A DNA stretch of 56,248 nucleotides from an uncultured Acetatifactor sp. (GCA_944384205.1 CALWSL010000019.1:1-56248), one strand, 5' to 3'; positions 7,538-16,912 are shown, counted from the stretch's first letter. Numbers and translations: made by a program. The notes: generated by a model not told the origin, from the letters alone.

Positions 7538-9811
7538 ATGGAACAGGCAAAAATCAAAGAATTAGTGCAGAAAATGACTTTGGAAGAGAAGGCGTCTCTG
7601 TGTTCGGGACGTGATTTCTGGCATACTGACAGTGTGGACAGGCTGGGAATTCCGTCCATGATGATGTCGGACGGACCTCACGGTCTGCGTAAGCAGGAAG
7701 ACGAGGGGGATCATCTTGGCATTAATGACAGTATCAAAGCGGTTTGCTTCCCCGCCGGCTGTGCGATGGCGGCATCCTTTGACAGAGACCTGTTGACCCG
7801 TCTGGGAGACGTGCTCGGCAATGAGTGTCAGGCGGAAGATTTGGGCGTGGTGTTGGGACCGGCAATGAACATCAAGCGTTCCCCTCTCTGCGGACGCAAC
7901 TTTGAATACTATTCTGAGGATCCGTATTTGTCTGCCGAGCTTGCCACGGCATATATTAACGGAGTGCAAAAGCATAATGTGGGCACCAGTCCCAAGCATT
8001 TCCTTGCAAACAATCAGGAATGCAGACGTATGACCTGCTCTTCTGAGGTGGATGAGAGAACCCTGCGTGAGATTTATCTGGCATCCTTCGAGGGCATGGT
8101 AAAGAATGCAAAACCATGGACAATTATGTGTTCTTATAACCGGATTAACGGCACCTATGCCAGTGAAAATAAGCTTTATCTGACAGACATTCTGCGCGGA
8201 GAATGGGGATTTGACGGCTTTGTAGTCAGCGACTGGGGCGCTGTGAACCGTGCGGATAAGGCGGTAGAGTCAGGAATGGATTTGGAGATGCCGTCCTCCA
8301 ACGGAGCGGGAACCAGAGAAATTCTGAAAGCAATTGAAGCCGGGACTTTAAAGGAAGAGGCTGTGGACGCCGCCTGCGAAAATATTCTGAGTATCGTGTT
8401 CCGTTTTGCAGAGAATCGGGAAGCGAATGCCGTATTTGACAGAAAAAAGGATCATGAAATTTCCGGCGAGATGGCAAAAGAGTGTATTGTACTTTTGAAA
8501 AATGAGGAAATCCTCCCTTTGTCAGAGGACAAAAATGTTGCGTTTATTGGGCAGTTTGCTGAGAGTCCCAGATTTCAGGGCGGCGGCAGCTCTCATATTA
8601 ACAGTGAGAGGATTACCTCTGCCATGGATTGCGCAGCGGGTTTACGGGTTACTTATGCACAGGGTTATGACGCAAAAACAGATACCATGACGCCCGAGAT
8701 GAAAGCAGAAGCGGTGGAGGCGGCAAAGAATGCCGATGTGGCAGTACTGTTTGTGGGCTTGCCCGACGCCTATGAATCAGAAGGTTATGACAGAAGCCAT
8801 ATGAGAATGCCCGCTTGTCAGAATGAATTGATTGAAGCGGTGGCGGAGGTGCAGCCAAATGTGGTGGTTGTGCTTCACAATGGCGCGCCTGTGGAAATGC
8901 CATGGATTGACAAGGTAAAAGGTCTGCTGGAATGCTATCTTGGCGGCGATGCCGTAGGCCGGGCACAGGTGGATATCCTGTTTGGCAGAACAAATCCCAG
9001 CGGACGTCTGCCGGAAACCTTCCCGATACAGATGGAAGATAACCCTTCCTATCCGTTCTATGCTTCCGATGAGGATATTGTAGAGTACAGAGAGGGCGTA
9101 TTTGTAGGCTATCGTTCATACGAAACCAGAAAGACAAAGGTATTATTCCCCTTCGGATACGGACTTTCCTATACAAAGTTTGCATATTCCAACCTGACAG
9201 TAGACAAGACCTCCATGAAGGACAACGAGCAGGTGGTTGTTTCCGTGGATGTGGAAAATGTCGGCGGCAGAGAAGGAAAAGAAGTGGTGCAGCTCTATGT
9301 GGCGCCGCCGAAAGGCAGAGTAATCAGACCTGTGAGAGAGCTGCGCGGTTTCACAAAGATATCCCTGCAGCCGGGGGAAAAGAAAACGGTCACCTTTACA
9401 CTGGGGAAACGTGCTTTTGCATACTGGAATACGGAAATCCATGACTGGCATGTGGAAGACGGAACCTATCAGATTCAGGTTGGTACCTCTGCCCATGACA
9501 TTGTGCTGGAGACGGGAGTGACGGTGGAGTGCAGTACACTCGTTAAGCGGATTCATCATCTCAATTCGACTCTGGGCGACCTGATGAGGGACCCTACGAA
9601 AACCGAAGCTGTGGAAATGTTGAAGAAACAGCTTGCAGAGGGTTCCCTTCAGATGGAAGAAAAAGAAGATTCCGATGCTGCCAAAGAGGCGATGAATCAG
9701 GAAATGATGATGGCTATGATGAATTATATGCCGATTCGCGCCATGAAGAGTTTTGGCGGACTATCCGAGGAAAAGCTGCAGGGAATGCTGGATCAGATAA
9801 ATAACGCATAA
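7538..9811 (+). CDS. Glycoside hydrolase family 3 beta-glucosidase
   Basis: This is a 757-residue cytoplasmic GH3 enzyme with no signal peptide. The N-terminal TIM-barrel domain (to about residue 290) carries SDGPHGLR, KHFLANNQE and GFVVSDWGAV; D232 in the last motif is the expected catalytic nucleophile. The alpha/beta sandwich domain follows (about 310-540), then a fibronectin-III-like domain (about 590-660, PVRELRGFTKISLQPGEKKTV). About 90 further residues, Met- and Glu-rich, extend the C-terminus beyond the usual end. No PA14 insert is seen. It releases terminal beta-linked glucose from imported oligosaccharides. Exact specificity (beta-glucoside, xyloside or other) cannot be read from the sequence. 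Confidence 0.9.
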   Translation: MEQAKIKELVQKMTLEEKASLCSGRDFWHTDSVDRLGIPSMMMSDGPHGLRKQEDEGDHLGINDSIKAVCFPAGCAMAASFDRDLLTRLGDVLGNECQAEDLGVVLGPAMNIKRSPLCGRNFEYYSEDPYLSAELATAYINGVQKHNVGTSPKHFLANNQECRRMTCSSEVDERTLREIYLASFEGMVKNAKPWTIMCSYNRINGTYASENKLYLTDILRGEWGFDGFVVSDWGAVNRADKAVESGMDLEMPSSNGAGTREILKAIEAGTLKEEAVDAACENILSIVFRFAENREANAVFDRKKDHEISGEMAKECIVLLKNEEILPLSEDKNVAFIGQFAESPRFQGGGSSHINSERITSAMDCAAGLRVTYAQGYDAKTDTMTPEMKAEAVEAAKNADVAVLFVGLPDAYESEGYDRSHMRMPACQNELIEAVAEVQPNVVVVLHNGAPVEMPWIDKVKGLLECYLGGDAVGRAQVDILFGRTNPSGRLPETFPIQMEDNPSYPFYASDEDIVEYREGVFVGYRSYETRKTKVLFPFGYGLSYTKFAYSNLTVDKTSMKDNEQVVVSVDVENVGGREGKEVVQLYVAPPKGRVIRPVRELRGFTKISLQPGEKKTVTFTLGKRAFAYWNTEIHDWHVEDGTYQIQVGTSAHDIVLETGVTVECSTLVKRIHHLNSTLGDLMRDPTKTEAVEMLKKQLAEGSLQMEEKEDSDAAKEAMNQEMMMAMMNYMPIRAMKSFGGLSEEKLQGMLDQINNA

Positions 9812-9814
9812 GAA

Positions 9815-9852
9815 AAAACCGGAAGGACATACTTTTGCCCTTCCGGTTTTTC
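9815..9852. terminator. Bidirectional terminator between GH3 and the minus-strand gene
   Basis: The stem AAAACCGGAAGG (9815-9826) pairs with CCTTCCGGTTTT (9839-9850), with an A tract before and a T tract after. It can serve the GH3 gene on plus and the 9853 gene on minus. Confidence 0.9.
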
Positions 9853-10350
9853 CTATAATGCCGTCACATCTCTTTTTAACTGTTCCCAGGCATCCTCGTG
9901 CTCCGTATAATAAAGGGGACATTTCTTGCCGCCGCAGTCATAGTGACGAAGAAAATCTTCCGTCCAGTCGGGATGTTTATGATAAGCTTCCGCACTGATT
10001 CCCTGTATCTTTTCGACGGACAGGGTGGAATCCTGTATCTCCGCCCGCATTTCCCCAAAGGGAGCGGTTTTGTACGAATCAGGCTTTGTAAAGCCCTGTA
10101 TCAGCAAAAGGCAGAATGCACATGCTGCTCCTGCCAGTAGAATCCATATTCTTTGTCTGCTGATTTGCACATGGCTTTTCCTTTTCCCGTACGGTTTGCT
10201 CCTTGGAGCCTGCCGTACAAAGCTGTCAAGGGTCTGTCCGCGTTTCCCATGCCCCTGTATGCTCCGGTTTTGTGCATAATTTTCCAGATAGGGATTCCTT
10301 TTCATGTTGGTAAGTTCTGATTTCAGGTTTTCATTTGTCTGCTGCATCAT
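9853..10350 (-). CDS. Uncharacterised single-pass membrane protein
   Basis: This is a 165-residue protein I do not recognise. A polar, basic N-terminal part of about 65 residues is followed by one membrane helix (IWILLAGAACAFCLLLIQGF) and an extracytoplasmic tail of about 80 residues. The tail contains HPDWTEDFLRHYDCGGKKCPLYYTEHEDAW, with two cysteines spaced CGGKKC and a conserved-looking aromatic/acidic block. I choose ATG 10350 because AGGAAAAG precedes it; a TTG at 10368 is in frame but has no ribosome site. It has its own transcription unit, divergent from rpe. A metal- or redox-related tail is possible but unsupported. Confidence 0.65.
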   Translation of the reverse strand: MMQQTNENLKSELTNMKRNPYLENYAQNRSIQGHGKRGQTLDSFVRQAPRSKPYGKRKSHVQISRQRIWILLAGAACAFCLLLIQGFTKPDSYKTAPFGEMRAEIQDSTLSVEKIQGISAEAYHKHPDWTEDFLRHYDCGGKKCPLYYTEHEDAWEQLKRDVTAL

Positions 10351-10482
10351 ACTTTTCCTATACTGCAAACGAAATTTGTTTTATGTGGATTTTGCCACTT
10401 TACCGTTTGCAGAATACAGAATAGCATCAAAATGTTTCAAATTGTGACACAATCTTCTTAATTTTTTATTAAGATAGCAATA

Positions 10483-10511
10483 TTGTTATTTTGTATTATA
10501 TTTGCTAAAAT
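10483..10511 (+). promoter_or_regulatory. Promoter of the rpe operon
   Basis: TTGTTA (10483-10488), a 17-base spacer and TAAAAT (10506-10511) lie 49 bases upstream of the rpe start. Confidence 0.6.
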
Positions 10512-10560
10512 GTAGAAATAGTAATGTAATGTGCAAAAAAGCATAGAAACGAGGCGTTAA

Positions 10561-11211
10561 ATGAAGATATTATCACCGTCGATACTCTCGGCGGATTTTT
10601 GGAGACTGGGAGAGCAGATTAAGGAAATGGAGGCAGCAGGAGTACCATGGATTCATATTGATGTGATGGATGGCTTGTTTGTACCTTCTATCTCCTATGG
10701 AATGCCTGTCATTGCGTCCATTCGCAAAGAAACGGATTTGTTTTTCGATGTACACCTGATGATAGATAAGCCGGAACGCTATATTGAAGACTTTGCTAAA
10801 AGCGGAGCAGACTTGATTAACTTTCATCTTGAAGCGACGGAACAGGTGGAGGAAACGATTGCGAAAATCAAAAAGCTGGGTAAGAAAGCAGGCATTACCA
10901 TAAAGCCAAACACTCCTGCCCGGGCGGCAGAACCTTATCTGGAGCTGGCGGATATGGTACTGGTTATGACGGTGGAACCCGGCTTCGGCGGTCAGAAGCT
11001 GATTCCGGAGTGTATCGGAAAGGTAACGGAAATCCGGCGCATGATAAAGGAAAAGGGATTAAATGTCGATATAGAAGTAGACGGCGGCATTAATATGGAA
11101 AATATTGACACAGCCATTGCAGCCGGAGCAAATGTGATTGTGGCAGGGTCCGCCGTGTTCAAAAATGACATTGGAGTTAATGTAAAGAACTTCCTGAAGA
11201 AAATGCAATAA
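10561..11211 (+). CDS. rpe: Ribulose-phosphate 3-epimerase
   Basis: This 216-residue TIM barrel matches the full family length. Motifs are SPSILSADFW at the N-terminus, HIDVMDGLFVP with the first metal/catalytic aspartate, FDVHLMIDKP with a metal histidine, MTVEPGFGGQ, and DGGIN with the second catalytic aspartate, then the phosphate-binding GANVIVAGSAVF. It interconverts ribulose 5-phosphate and xylulose 5-phosphate, supplying the transketolase encoded 4 kb upstream. An uncharacterised gene follows 13 bases later and is probably co-transcribed. Confidence 0.95.
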   Translation: MKILSPSILSADFWRLGEQIKEMEAAGVPWIHIDVMDGLFVPSISYGMPVIASIRKETDLFFDVHLMIDKPERYIEDFAKSGADLINFHLEATEQVEETIAKIKKLGKKAGITIKPNTPARAAEPYLELADMVLVMTVEPGFGGQKLIPECIGKVTEIRRMIKEKGLNVDIEVDGGINMENIDTAIAAGANVIVAGSAVFKNDIGVNVKNFLKKMQ

Positions 11212-11224
11212 TAAGGAGGAGACT

Positions 11225-11866
11225 ATGCAGATTAACGGTGTTGGAAACGGAAAGTTACATAATAGTGAAATGCACCAGGTAACGGGATGTATCCATGACC
11301 ATAGTGCGTCGAAAAAAAGCGGCGGCGCTGCTGCAGCCTCCTCCGCGGATACATTACAGACTGACTTAAGCCGGTATAACCGGACGGGAGCACAGTTTTC
11401 AGTGATTTCCTGGCTGAAAAATGCGTTGTCGGGCAGCAGGAACCTTTTGCGGAAAATCTGGGGCGAAAATCCAAATATGACGTCGGCGGAGGAGGCCGGG
11501 GATAAGTCCCTTCCGGGTTCGGAACAGGTAATGGCGCAGGAGGCAATGGCAGGTGCGACAGTCAGACAGCAGAACCTGTACGATAATCCCTATTTCTCCG
11601 CAGTGGAGGATGCCGGAAAGGAAAAACAGAGTATCTGGGATAAGATGCGCGTCCGCTTTCAGTCTGTGGCAGGGCAGTTGACGAAGCAGTTTTCGGGCAG
11701 AAATGCTTTTCAGACCAAACAGCAGAAGCCGAAGGAGGATTTGCGCAGACACAGCAGATACCGGGAGGACGATTTGGAAATTGACTGTATTCTTACGGAC
11801 GACAGCTATCTGTTGGATTCCTATGACCGAAAGGGCAAATACAGTAAGCTGTCGGCAAAGAAATAA
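11225..11866 (+). CDS. Uncharacterised hydrophilic protein
   Basis: A 213-residue protein preceded by AAGGAGG. No signal peptide or membrane helix is seen. The sequence is low-complexity and polar: a Ser/Ala-rich N-terminal part, a central WLKNALSGSRNLLRKIWGENPN helix-like stretch, a motif QQNLYDNPYFSAVEDAGKEKQSIWDKMRVRFQSVAGQLTKQF split by a loop, and a basic/acidic tail. It resembles no family I can name. The ribosome site and the short gap after rpe support a real gene. A largely disordered cytoplasmic protein with short helical recognition segments is the most that can be said. Confidence 0.6.
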   Translation: MQINGVGNGKLHNSEMHQVTGCIHDHSASKKSGGAAAASSADTLQTDLSRYNRTGAQFSVISWLKNALSGSRNLLRKIWGENPNMTSAEEAGDKSLPGSEQVMAQEAMAGATVRQQNLYDNPYFSAVEDAGKEKQSIWDKMRVRFQSVAGQLTKQFSGRNAFQTKQQKPKEDLRRHSRYREDDLEIDCILTDDSYLLDSYDRKGKYSKLSAKK

Positions 11867-11891
11867 CGTAAAGAAATAACAGGATTTTTCA

Positions 11892-11920
11892 TTGACAGAC
11901 TTTATTTCCTGTGCTACTCT
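11892..11920 (+). promoter_or_regulatory. Promoter of the metG T-box transcript
   Basis: TTGACA (11892-11897), a 17-base spacer and an extended -10 (TGC before TACTCT, 11915-11920) lie directly upstream of the T-box leader. Confidence 0.7.
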
Positions 11921-11924
11921 AACC

Positions 11925-12262
11925 TTAAGACTGAGAAAAGCAGTGACGAAGAGAGTACACATTATTGAGGCTTTACAGAGAACATTCCGGATATCGACAG
12001 GAATCGGCGAAGAGGCGTATACAAGCTTTGTATCGATGTCAATGCTGAGAGGAATGAAGTCAGAGGTGTGGAAGATGGCTTCCGAGCAGCGCACCGAACC
12101 GTGAAGACGGTAAGGCTGCGACAGGTTCCGCCTGTTATAGCGGATAGGGTTACTGACCTGAAGAGGTTCATTCCGCGAGGGATGGATGAAGAGAAGTGGT
12201 ACCACGGGTTTACAGCTCGTCTTCTCATGCGGCAAAAGCATGAAGAAGGCGGGCTTTCTTTG
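11925..12262 (+). ncRNA. T-box leader (tRNA-sensing riboswitch) of metG
   Basis: The leader carries the conserved antiterminator sequence TGGTACCACGG (12197-12207), whose bulge pairs with the 3' end of uncharged tRNA. It is followed by a competing terminator: 12213-12230 pairs with 12238-12255 and a T-rich tract follows. The 5' part has the expected long stem I. Sequence GAGGAATGAAG near 12048-12058 offers an AUG as the likely methionine specifier, but the exact specifier position is inferred. Uncharged tRNA-Met would favour antitermination and expression of metG. This explains the stretch of 440 bases without a gene. Confidence 0.88.
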
Positions 12263-12305
12263 TGCGCAAATGAGCAAATCCAGAATATCAGAAAGGAGTT
12301 TCAGA

Positions 12306-14294
12306 ATGGAAAATAAAGGAAAGTATTATCTTACAACAGCGATTGCCTATACCTCCGGCAAGCCCCATATTGGCAACAATTACGAAATTGTACTGGCAGA
12401 CAGCATTGCCAGATTTAAGAGAAAGGAAGGCTATGACGTTTTCTTTCAGACCGGTACGGACGAGCATGGTCAGAAAATTGAGTTAAAGGCAGCGGAGGCA
12501 GGCGTTACTCCCAAGGAGTTTGTGGATGATGTGGCAGGCACAATCAGGGGACTTTGCGACCTTCTGAATATTTCCTATGACAAATTTATCCGTACTACCG
12601 ATGACTACCATGAGAAGCAGGTACAGAAGATTTTTAAGCGTCTTTACAATCAGGGAGACATTTATAAGGGCTCCTATGAGGGACTTTACTGTACGCCCTG
12701 CGAGTCCTTCTGGACGGAATCACAGTTGGTAGACGGCAAATGTCCTGACTGCGGCAGAGAAGTAAAGCCTGCCAGGGAGGAGGCGTATTTCTTCCGTATG
12801 AGTAAATATGCTGACCGTTTAATCAGGCATATCAATGAGCATCCGGAATTTATCCAGCCGGTATCCCGCAAGAATGAAATGATGAACAATTTCCTGCTTC
12901 CGGGACTTCAGGATTTGTGTGTTTCCCGTTCCTCCTTTAAATGGGGGATTCCGGTAGATTTTGATGAGAAGCATGTTATTTACGTATGGCTGGATGCGCT
13001 GTCCAACTATATCACCGGCATCGGGTATGATGCTGACGGCGGAAGCAGTGAGCAGTATAAAAAGCTCTGGCCCGCAGACCTGCATCTGATTGGAAAGGAT
13101 ATTATTCGTTTCCATACGATTTACTGGCCTATCTTCCTGATGGCGCTGGGCGAGGAATTGCCGAAGCAGATATTCGGTCATCCCTGGCTGCTGATGAATA
13201 ATGATAAGATGAGTAAATCCAAGGGTAATGTTATCTATGCGGATGATTTGGCAGATTATTTCGGCGTGGATGCGGTGCGCTATTACGTGCTTCACGAAAT
13301 GCCTTATGAAAACGACGGCAATGCTACCTGGGAGCTGATTGCGGAGCGCTTAAACTCCGACCTTGCAAACACCCTTGGAAATCTGGTAAACCGTACAATT
13401 TCCATGAGCAATAAGTACTTTGGCGGTATTGTGGCAGATAAGGGAGTGCAGTTAAATCCCAATGACAGTCTGATTGATGAGGATTTAAAGAAAACCATCA
13501 CCGGAACTTATGCAAAGGTTGTGGCGAAGATGGCGGATTTGCGTGTTGCGGACGCAATAACGGAAATCTTCGGTATCTTCAAGAGATGCAATAAATACAT
13601 TGATGAGACGGAGCCATGGGTACTGGCAAAGGATGAGGCAAAGGCAGACCGTCTGTCTACCGTGCTGTACAATCTGGTGGAAGGCATTGTAATCGGCGCA
13701 TCCCTGTTAGAGCCTTATATGCCTGAGACGGCACAGAAAATCGCCGCTCAGTTAAACGCTTCTCTGCGCGATTTTGACGAGTTAGAAAAATTCGGTCTTT
13801 ATGAGAGTGGTACAAAAGTAACGGAACAGCCTGAAATCCTGTTTGCACGTCTGGATATGAAGGAGGTCGCACAAAAGGAAGAGGAACTGAGACTTGCCAT
13901 GATTGCGGCAAATGCCGGGGAGGAACAGACGGAAGGAGAGGCGGCTGTGATCGATATTGAGGCAAAAGAGGAAATCACCTATGATGATTTCGCTAAGATG
14001 CAGTTCCAGGTAGGCGAGATTATCTCCTGTGAGGCGGTTCCGAAGTCCAAGAAGCTGTTGTGCAGTCAGGTGCGTGTGGGCAGTCAGGTACGTCAGATTG
14101 TGTCGGGTATCAAAGCAAACTACACACCGGAGGAGATGGTCGGCAAGAAGGTAATGGTTCTTGTGAACTTAAAGCCTGCGAAGCTGGCGGGTGTGATATC
14201 CGAGGGAATGCTGTTATGTGCGGAGGATGCAGAAGGAAATCTTGCGCTGGTGACGCCTGAAAAAGAAATGCCCGCCGGTGCAGAAATCTGTTAA
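12306..14294 (+). CDS. metG: Methionyl-tRNA synthetase with C-terminal tRNA-binding domain
   Basis: This is a 662-residue class I synthetase. I start it at ATG 12306 (AGGAG at 12293-12297, 8 bases upstream) because the longer open frame would translate the T-box terminator. Motifs: HIGN at residues 21-24, a zinc knuckle CTPCESFW...CPDCGRE, and KMSKSKGN for transition-state binding. The anticodon-binding helical domain follows, and the last 110 residues form an EMAP/Trbp111-type OB domain (YDDFAKMQFQVGEIISCEAVPKSKKLL). It charges tRNA-Met and is itself under T-box control. Confidence 0.96.
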   Translation: MENKGKYYLTTAIAYTSGKPHIGNNYEIVLADSIARFKRKEGYDVFFQTGTDEHGQKIELKAAEAGVTPKEFVDDVAGTIRGLCDLLNISYDKFIRTTDDYHEKQVQKIFKRLYNQGDIYKGSYEGLYCTPCESFWTESQLVDGKCPDCGREVKPAREEAYFFRMSKYADRLIRHINEHPEFIQPVSRKNEMMNNFLLPGLQDLCVSRSSFKWGIPVDFDEKHVIYVWLDALSNYITGIGYDADGGSSEQYKKLWPADLHLIGKDIIRFHTIYWPIFLMALGEELPKQIFGHPWLLMNNDKMSKSKGNVIYADDLADYFGVDAVRYYVLHEMPYENDGNATWELIAERLNSDLANTLGNLVNRTISMSNKYFGGIVADKGVQLNPNDSLIDEDLKKTITGTYAKVVAKMADLRVADAITEIFGIFKRCNKYIDETEPWVLAKDEAKADRLSTVLYNLVEGIVIGASLLEPYMPETAQKIAAQLNASLRDFDELEKFGLYESGTKVTEQPEILFARLDMKEVAQKEEELRLAMIAANAGEEQTEGEAAVIDIEAKEEITYDDFAKMQFQVGEIISCEAVPKSKKLLCSQVRVGSQVRQIVSGIKANYTPEEMVGKKVMVLVNLKPAKLAGVISEGMLLCAEDAEGNLALVTPEKEMPAGAEIC

Positions 14295-14344
14295 CCTTTG
14301 TCTGTTTAAAGATATAAAGTCTTTATTAATTTTCCGAAAAAGGG

Positions 14345-14373
14345 TTAATTTTTTAGAAGAGATACGCTATAAT
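14345..14373 (+). promoter_or_regulatory. Promoter of the alpha/beta hydrolase gene
   Basis: TTAATT (14345-14350), a 17-base spacer and TATAAT (14368-14373). The predicted start of transcription falls inside a hairpin (14377-14398). Confidence 0.5.
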
Positions 14374-14376
14374 AGA

Positions 14377-14402
14377 AGCGTCGCCATAAAGCGGCGCTTT
14401 TT
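14377..14402 (+). terminator. Hairpin plus T run upstream of the hydrolase gene
   Basis: An 8-bp stem (AGCGTCGC 14377-14384, GCGGCGCT 14391-14398, one G-U pair) is followed by TTTTT. It may end readthrough from metG. A second GC-rich hairpin (GTGCGCC/GGCGCAC, 14409-14425) follows in the leader. Confidence 0.45.
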
Positions 14403-14450
14403 ACATCGTGCGCCTGGCGGCGCACGTTTCTCTGATACCAAGGAGGATTT

Positions 14451-15386
14451 ATGAAAAAAGAAGAATTCTATTATGATTCAAGGAATGGGGAAGACAAGAT
14501 TCATGCCCTGCGATATACTCCGGAGGATGGAACGGTAAAATGTGTTGTACAGATTGTGCACGGAATGGCAGAATACGTGGAGAGATATGAGGAACTGGCA
14601 GAGTTTTTGACAGGCAAAGGCATTCTGGTGACAGGAGAGGACCATCTGGGTCACGGTCAGTCTGTGGCGGCAGGCGGAACCTACGGGTATTTCTGCGAGC
14701 AGGATCCGGCTACGGTAGTGGTACGGGATACACACAGACTGAAAAAAATAACGCAGGAATTGTATCCGAATGTGCCTTATGTAATATTGGGACACAGCAT
14801 GGGTTCCTTTATTGTCAGGAATTATATATGCCGTTACGGAAGCGGTATCAGCGGTACCATTATTATGGGTACCGGTATGCAGTCAGGAGCTTTGATTAAG
14901 CTGTCAAAGGCAATGGTGACAATGCAGAAAACCCTCCATGGTTCCCAAAAAACCAGCAATTTTCTTGATAAATGTATTTTTGGCGGCTATAATAAGAGAA
15001 TTGCCAATCCCAGAACGGAAAAGGACTGGCTGACGAAGGATGCAGAATGTGTGGATAAATATATTAAAGATCCGCTTTGTGGTTTTACTTTTACTGTAAA
15101 TGGTTTTGCAACCCTTATGGAGCTGATTGCCAGAGTGCAGAAAAAAGAGAATCTGGAGAAGATTCCGAAGGAGCTTCCTGTATTTATGCTATCGGGTTCT
15201 GACGACCCTGTGGGCGAATATGGCAAAGGGGTTCAGAGAGCTTATGAATCCCTGAAGGAAGCGGGACTTAAGAATATTTGTATGAAACTCTATGATTCGG
15301 ACAGACATGAACTGCTGAATGAGACGGATAAAGCTGCGGTGATGCAGGATATATATGACTGGATAGAGGACACGATACTGACATAA
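14451..15386 (+). CDS. Alpha/beta hydrolase, monoacylglycerol-lipase-like
   Basis: This 311-residue cytoplasmic hydrolase belongs to the Hydrolase_4 / serine aminopeptidase S33 group. The oxyanion-side motif HGMAEYVERYEELAEFLTGKGI and DHLGHGQS are typical of lysophospholipase/monoglyceride lipases. The nucleophile elbow is GHSMGSF, the acid lies in SGSDDPVGE, and the histidine in DSDRHELLNE. It probably hydrolyses a fatty ester, lysophospholipid or similar carboxyl ester. The ribosome site AAGGAGG lies 7 bases upstream. A GNAT gene follows after 23 bases and may be co-transcribed. Confidence 0.88.
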   Translation: MKKEEFYYDSRNGEDKIHALRYTPEDGTVKCVVQIVHGMAEYVERYEELAEFLTGKGILVTGEDHLGHGQSVAAGGTYGYFCEQDPATVVVRDTHRLKKITQELYPNVPYVILGHSMGSFIVRNYICRYGSGISGTIIMGTGMQSGALIKLSKAMVTMQKTLHGSQKTSNFLDKCIFGGYNKRIANPRTEKDWLTKDAECVDKYIKDPLCGFTFTVNGFATLMELIARVQKKENLEKIPKELPVFMLSGSDDPVGEYGKGVQRAYESLKEAGLKNICMKLYDSDRHELLNETDKAAVMQDIYDWIEDTILT

Positions 15387-15409
15387 TTTGTGAGGACGGG
15401 GGCAATGTG

Positions 15410-15892
15410 ATGAAGAGGAAAAAGCTTCCTTATGAAATCAGATGGGCAAGGATCGAGGAATGGATTCCCGCTATGATGATGATATGGAAAACCTTTATAA
15501 AATTTGAAGGTATGGAGTATTCTGAAGAAGGGATTCAAAATTTTTTTGAATTCATTACAAACGATGAATTGTATCAGTCTTTTCTAAAGGGAAATTATCA
15601 GATGATGGTGGCTTTGGACGGCGGCAGGATTGTGGGTGCAGGCTCTATCCGCAACTGCAACCATTTATCGCTTTTGTTTGTGGATGAGGAATATCATCAT
15701 AGAGGAATCGGAGCATCCCTTTTGTTGAATCTCTGCGATTATTTGAAACAGGAAGCAGGCGAACGATACATGTCGCTGACAGCAGCGCCGTACGCCGTGA
15801 ATTTTTATCGGAAATTAGGCTTTTTTGAGGTAGCGCCCGAACAGGAAATTTCAGGAATCCGTGTTACTCCCATGGAAAAGGTATTTGACTGA
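15410..15892 (+). CDS. GNAT-family N-acetyltransferase
   Basis: This is a 160-residue GCN5-related acetyltransferase. The acetyl-CoA loop is visible as YHHRGIGASLLLNLCDY (the R/Q-x-x-G-x-G/A pattern), preceded by the strand LSLLFVDEE and followed by the C-terminal AAPYAVNFYRKLGF. The target is unknown. The start is ambiguous between ATG 15410 and GTG 15407; the purine-rich GAGGACGGGGG ending at 15402 suits either. It lies between the hydrolase and the DUF624 gene on the same strand. Confidence 0.82.
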   Translation: MKRKKLPYEIRWARIEEWIPAMMMIWKTFIKFEGMEYSEEGIQNFFEFITNDELYQSFLKGNYQMMVALDGGRIVGAGSIRNCNHLSLLFVDEEYHHRGIGASLLLNLCDYLKQEAGERYMSLTAAPYAVNFYRKLGFFEVAPEQEISGIRVTPMEKVFD

Positions 15893-15951
15893 CAGGCGTC
15901 AATGCTGCAAAGGTATGCAGCTAACATAAAGAGGAAAGGAAACAAATGTAA

Positions 15952-16674
15952 ATGAAACTTTTTGATTTAGACAGTCCCATCATGCGCGCACTTTCAAAGA
16001 TGGCGGATTTAATGCTGCTGAATGTGGTGACTCTCATCTGCTGTATTCCCATTGTAACAGCGGGCGCTTCTTTTACGGCGCTGCATTATATGGCGTTAAA
16101 GCTCAGAAGAAATGAAGAGTGCTATATTGTCAGAGGCTTTTTCAAATCTTTTAAGCAGAACTTTAAACAGGCAACGATTATCTGGCTGATTAATCTGTTG
16201 GTACTGATAATTCTGGTGTGCGATTTTTATATTATTTATTATATGGGTGAATCCTTTAATAAGATACTTCAGGTGATAATTGCCATTGTGGCAATTATGG
16301 TACTGTTTACCTCCACCTTTGTATATCCCGTATTGGCGAAGTTTGATAATCCGGTGCTGCGGACGATAAAGAATGCGTTTGTTATCAGTATCCTGCAGTT
16401 TCCCAAGACGATTCTGATGTTTATTATGAACTGGATTCCCTGGATTATTATGCTGACAGTGATACAGATTTCGCCTCTGGCATTTATATTCGGATTTTCG
16501 GCGCCTGCGTATGCCTCCGCCTTTTTGTACAGTAATTTTTTTAAAAAGCTTGAGGCGCAGATAGAAGAAAAGAACGGCAGTAATTTAGCGGAACAGACTG
16601 AAGAGAACGACGAGAACAGAATTTTTCATGATAAAGTGGATGAATCCCTCTCTATCAATGAGAATATCCATTGA
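15952..16674 (+). CDS. DUF624 (YesL-like) membrane protein
   Basis: This 240-residue protein matches YesL/DUF624. It opens MKLFDLDSPIMRALSKMADLMLLNVVTLICCIPIVTAG and has five or six hydrophobic segments, ending in a polar, acidic cytoplasmic tail of about 45 residues. YesL homologues are usually encoded beside carbohydrate ABC transporters; here the next gene is a sugar-ABC ATPase, in keeping with that. Function is unknown in any species as far as I can say. A ribosome site (GAGGAAAGG) precedes ATG 15952. Confidence 0.85.
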   Translation: MKLFDLDSPIMRALSKMADLMLLNVVTLICCIPIVTAGASFTALHYMALKLRRNEECYIVRGFFKSFKQNFKQATIIWLINLLVLIILVCDFYIIYYMGESFNKILQVIIAIVAIMVLFTSTFVYPVLAKFDNPVLRTIKNAFVISILQFPKTILMFIMNWIPWIIMLTVIQISPLAFIFGFSAPAYASAFLYSNFFKKLEAQIEEKNGSNLAEQTEENDENRIFHDKVDESLSINENIH

Positions 16675-16685
16675 TGACATAATGG

Positions 16686-16725
16686 TTGTATAAAATGTTC
16701 AATTTGTTTAAAACATTTTGTACAA
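16686..16725. repeat. Near-perfect inverted repeat after the DUF624 gene
   Basis: Arms 16686-16699 and 16712-16725 are 14 bases each with one G-U mismatch, and a 12-base loop lies between them. No T run follows, so it is either a weak terminator or an operator-like palindrome. Confidence 0.5.
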
Positions 16726-16814
16726 ATTGCCAAGCGTTAAGAAATTTTTTATACTTTGTAAGCAATTCATACAATCTGTTTTAAAATCTTTGTGAAATAG
16801 TGGTATGGCGTGAA

Positions 16815-16843
16815 TTGACGTTTTTCGTTATACTGAATAAAGA
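16815..16843 (+). promoter_or_regulatory. Weak candidate promoter of the sugar-ABC ATPase gene
   Basis: TTGACG (16815-16820), a 17-base spacer and TAAAGA (16838-16843). The -10 is poor and another hexamer, TATACT (16829-16834), sits too close to the -35. Confidence 0.3.
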
Positions 16844-16912
16844 GTGATGCGGTGTATGCCGTTAGAACATAAGAAAAGTATATTATTGTGAATGCGAAAG
16901 GAGTTTACTGTT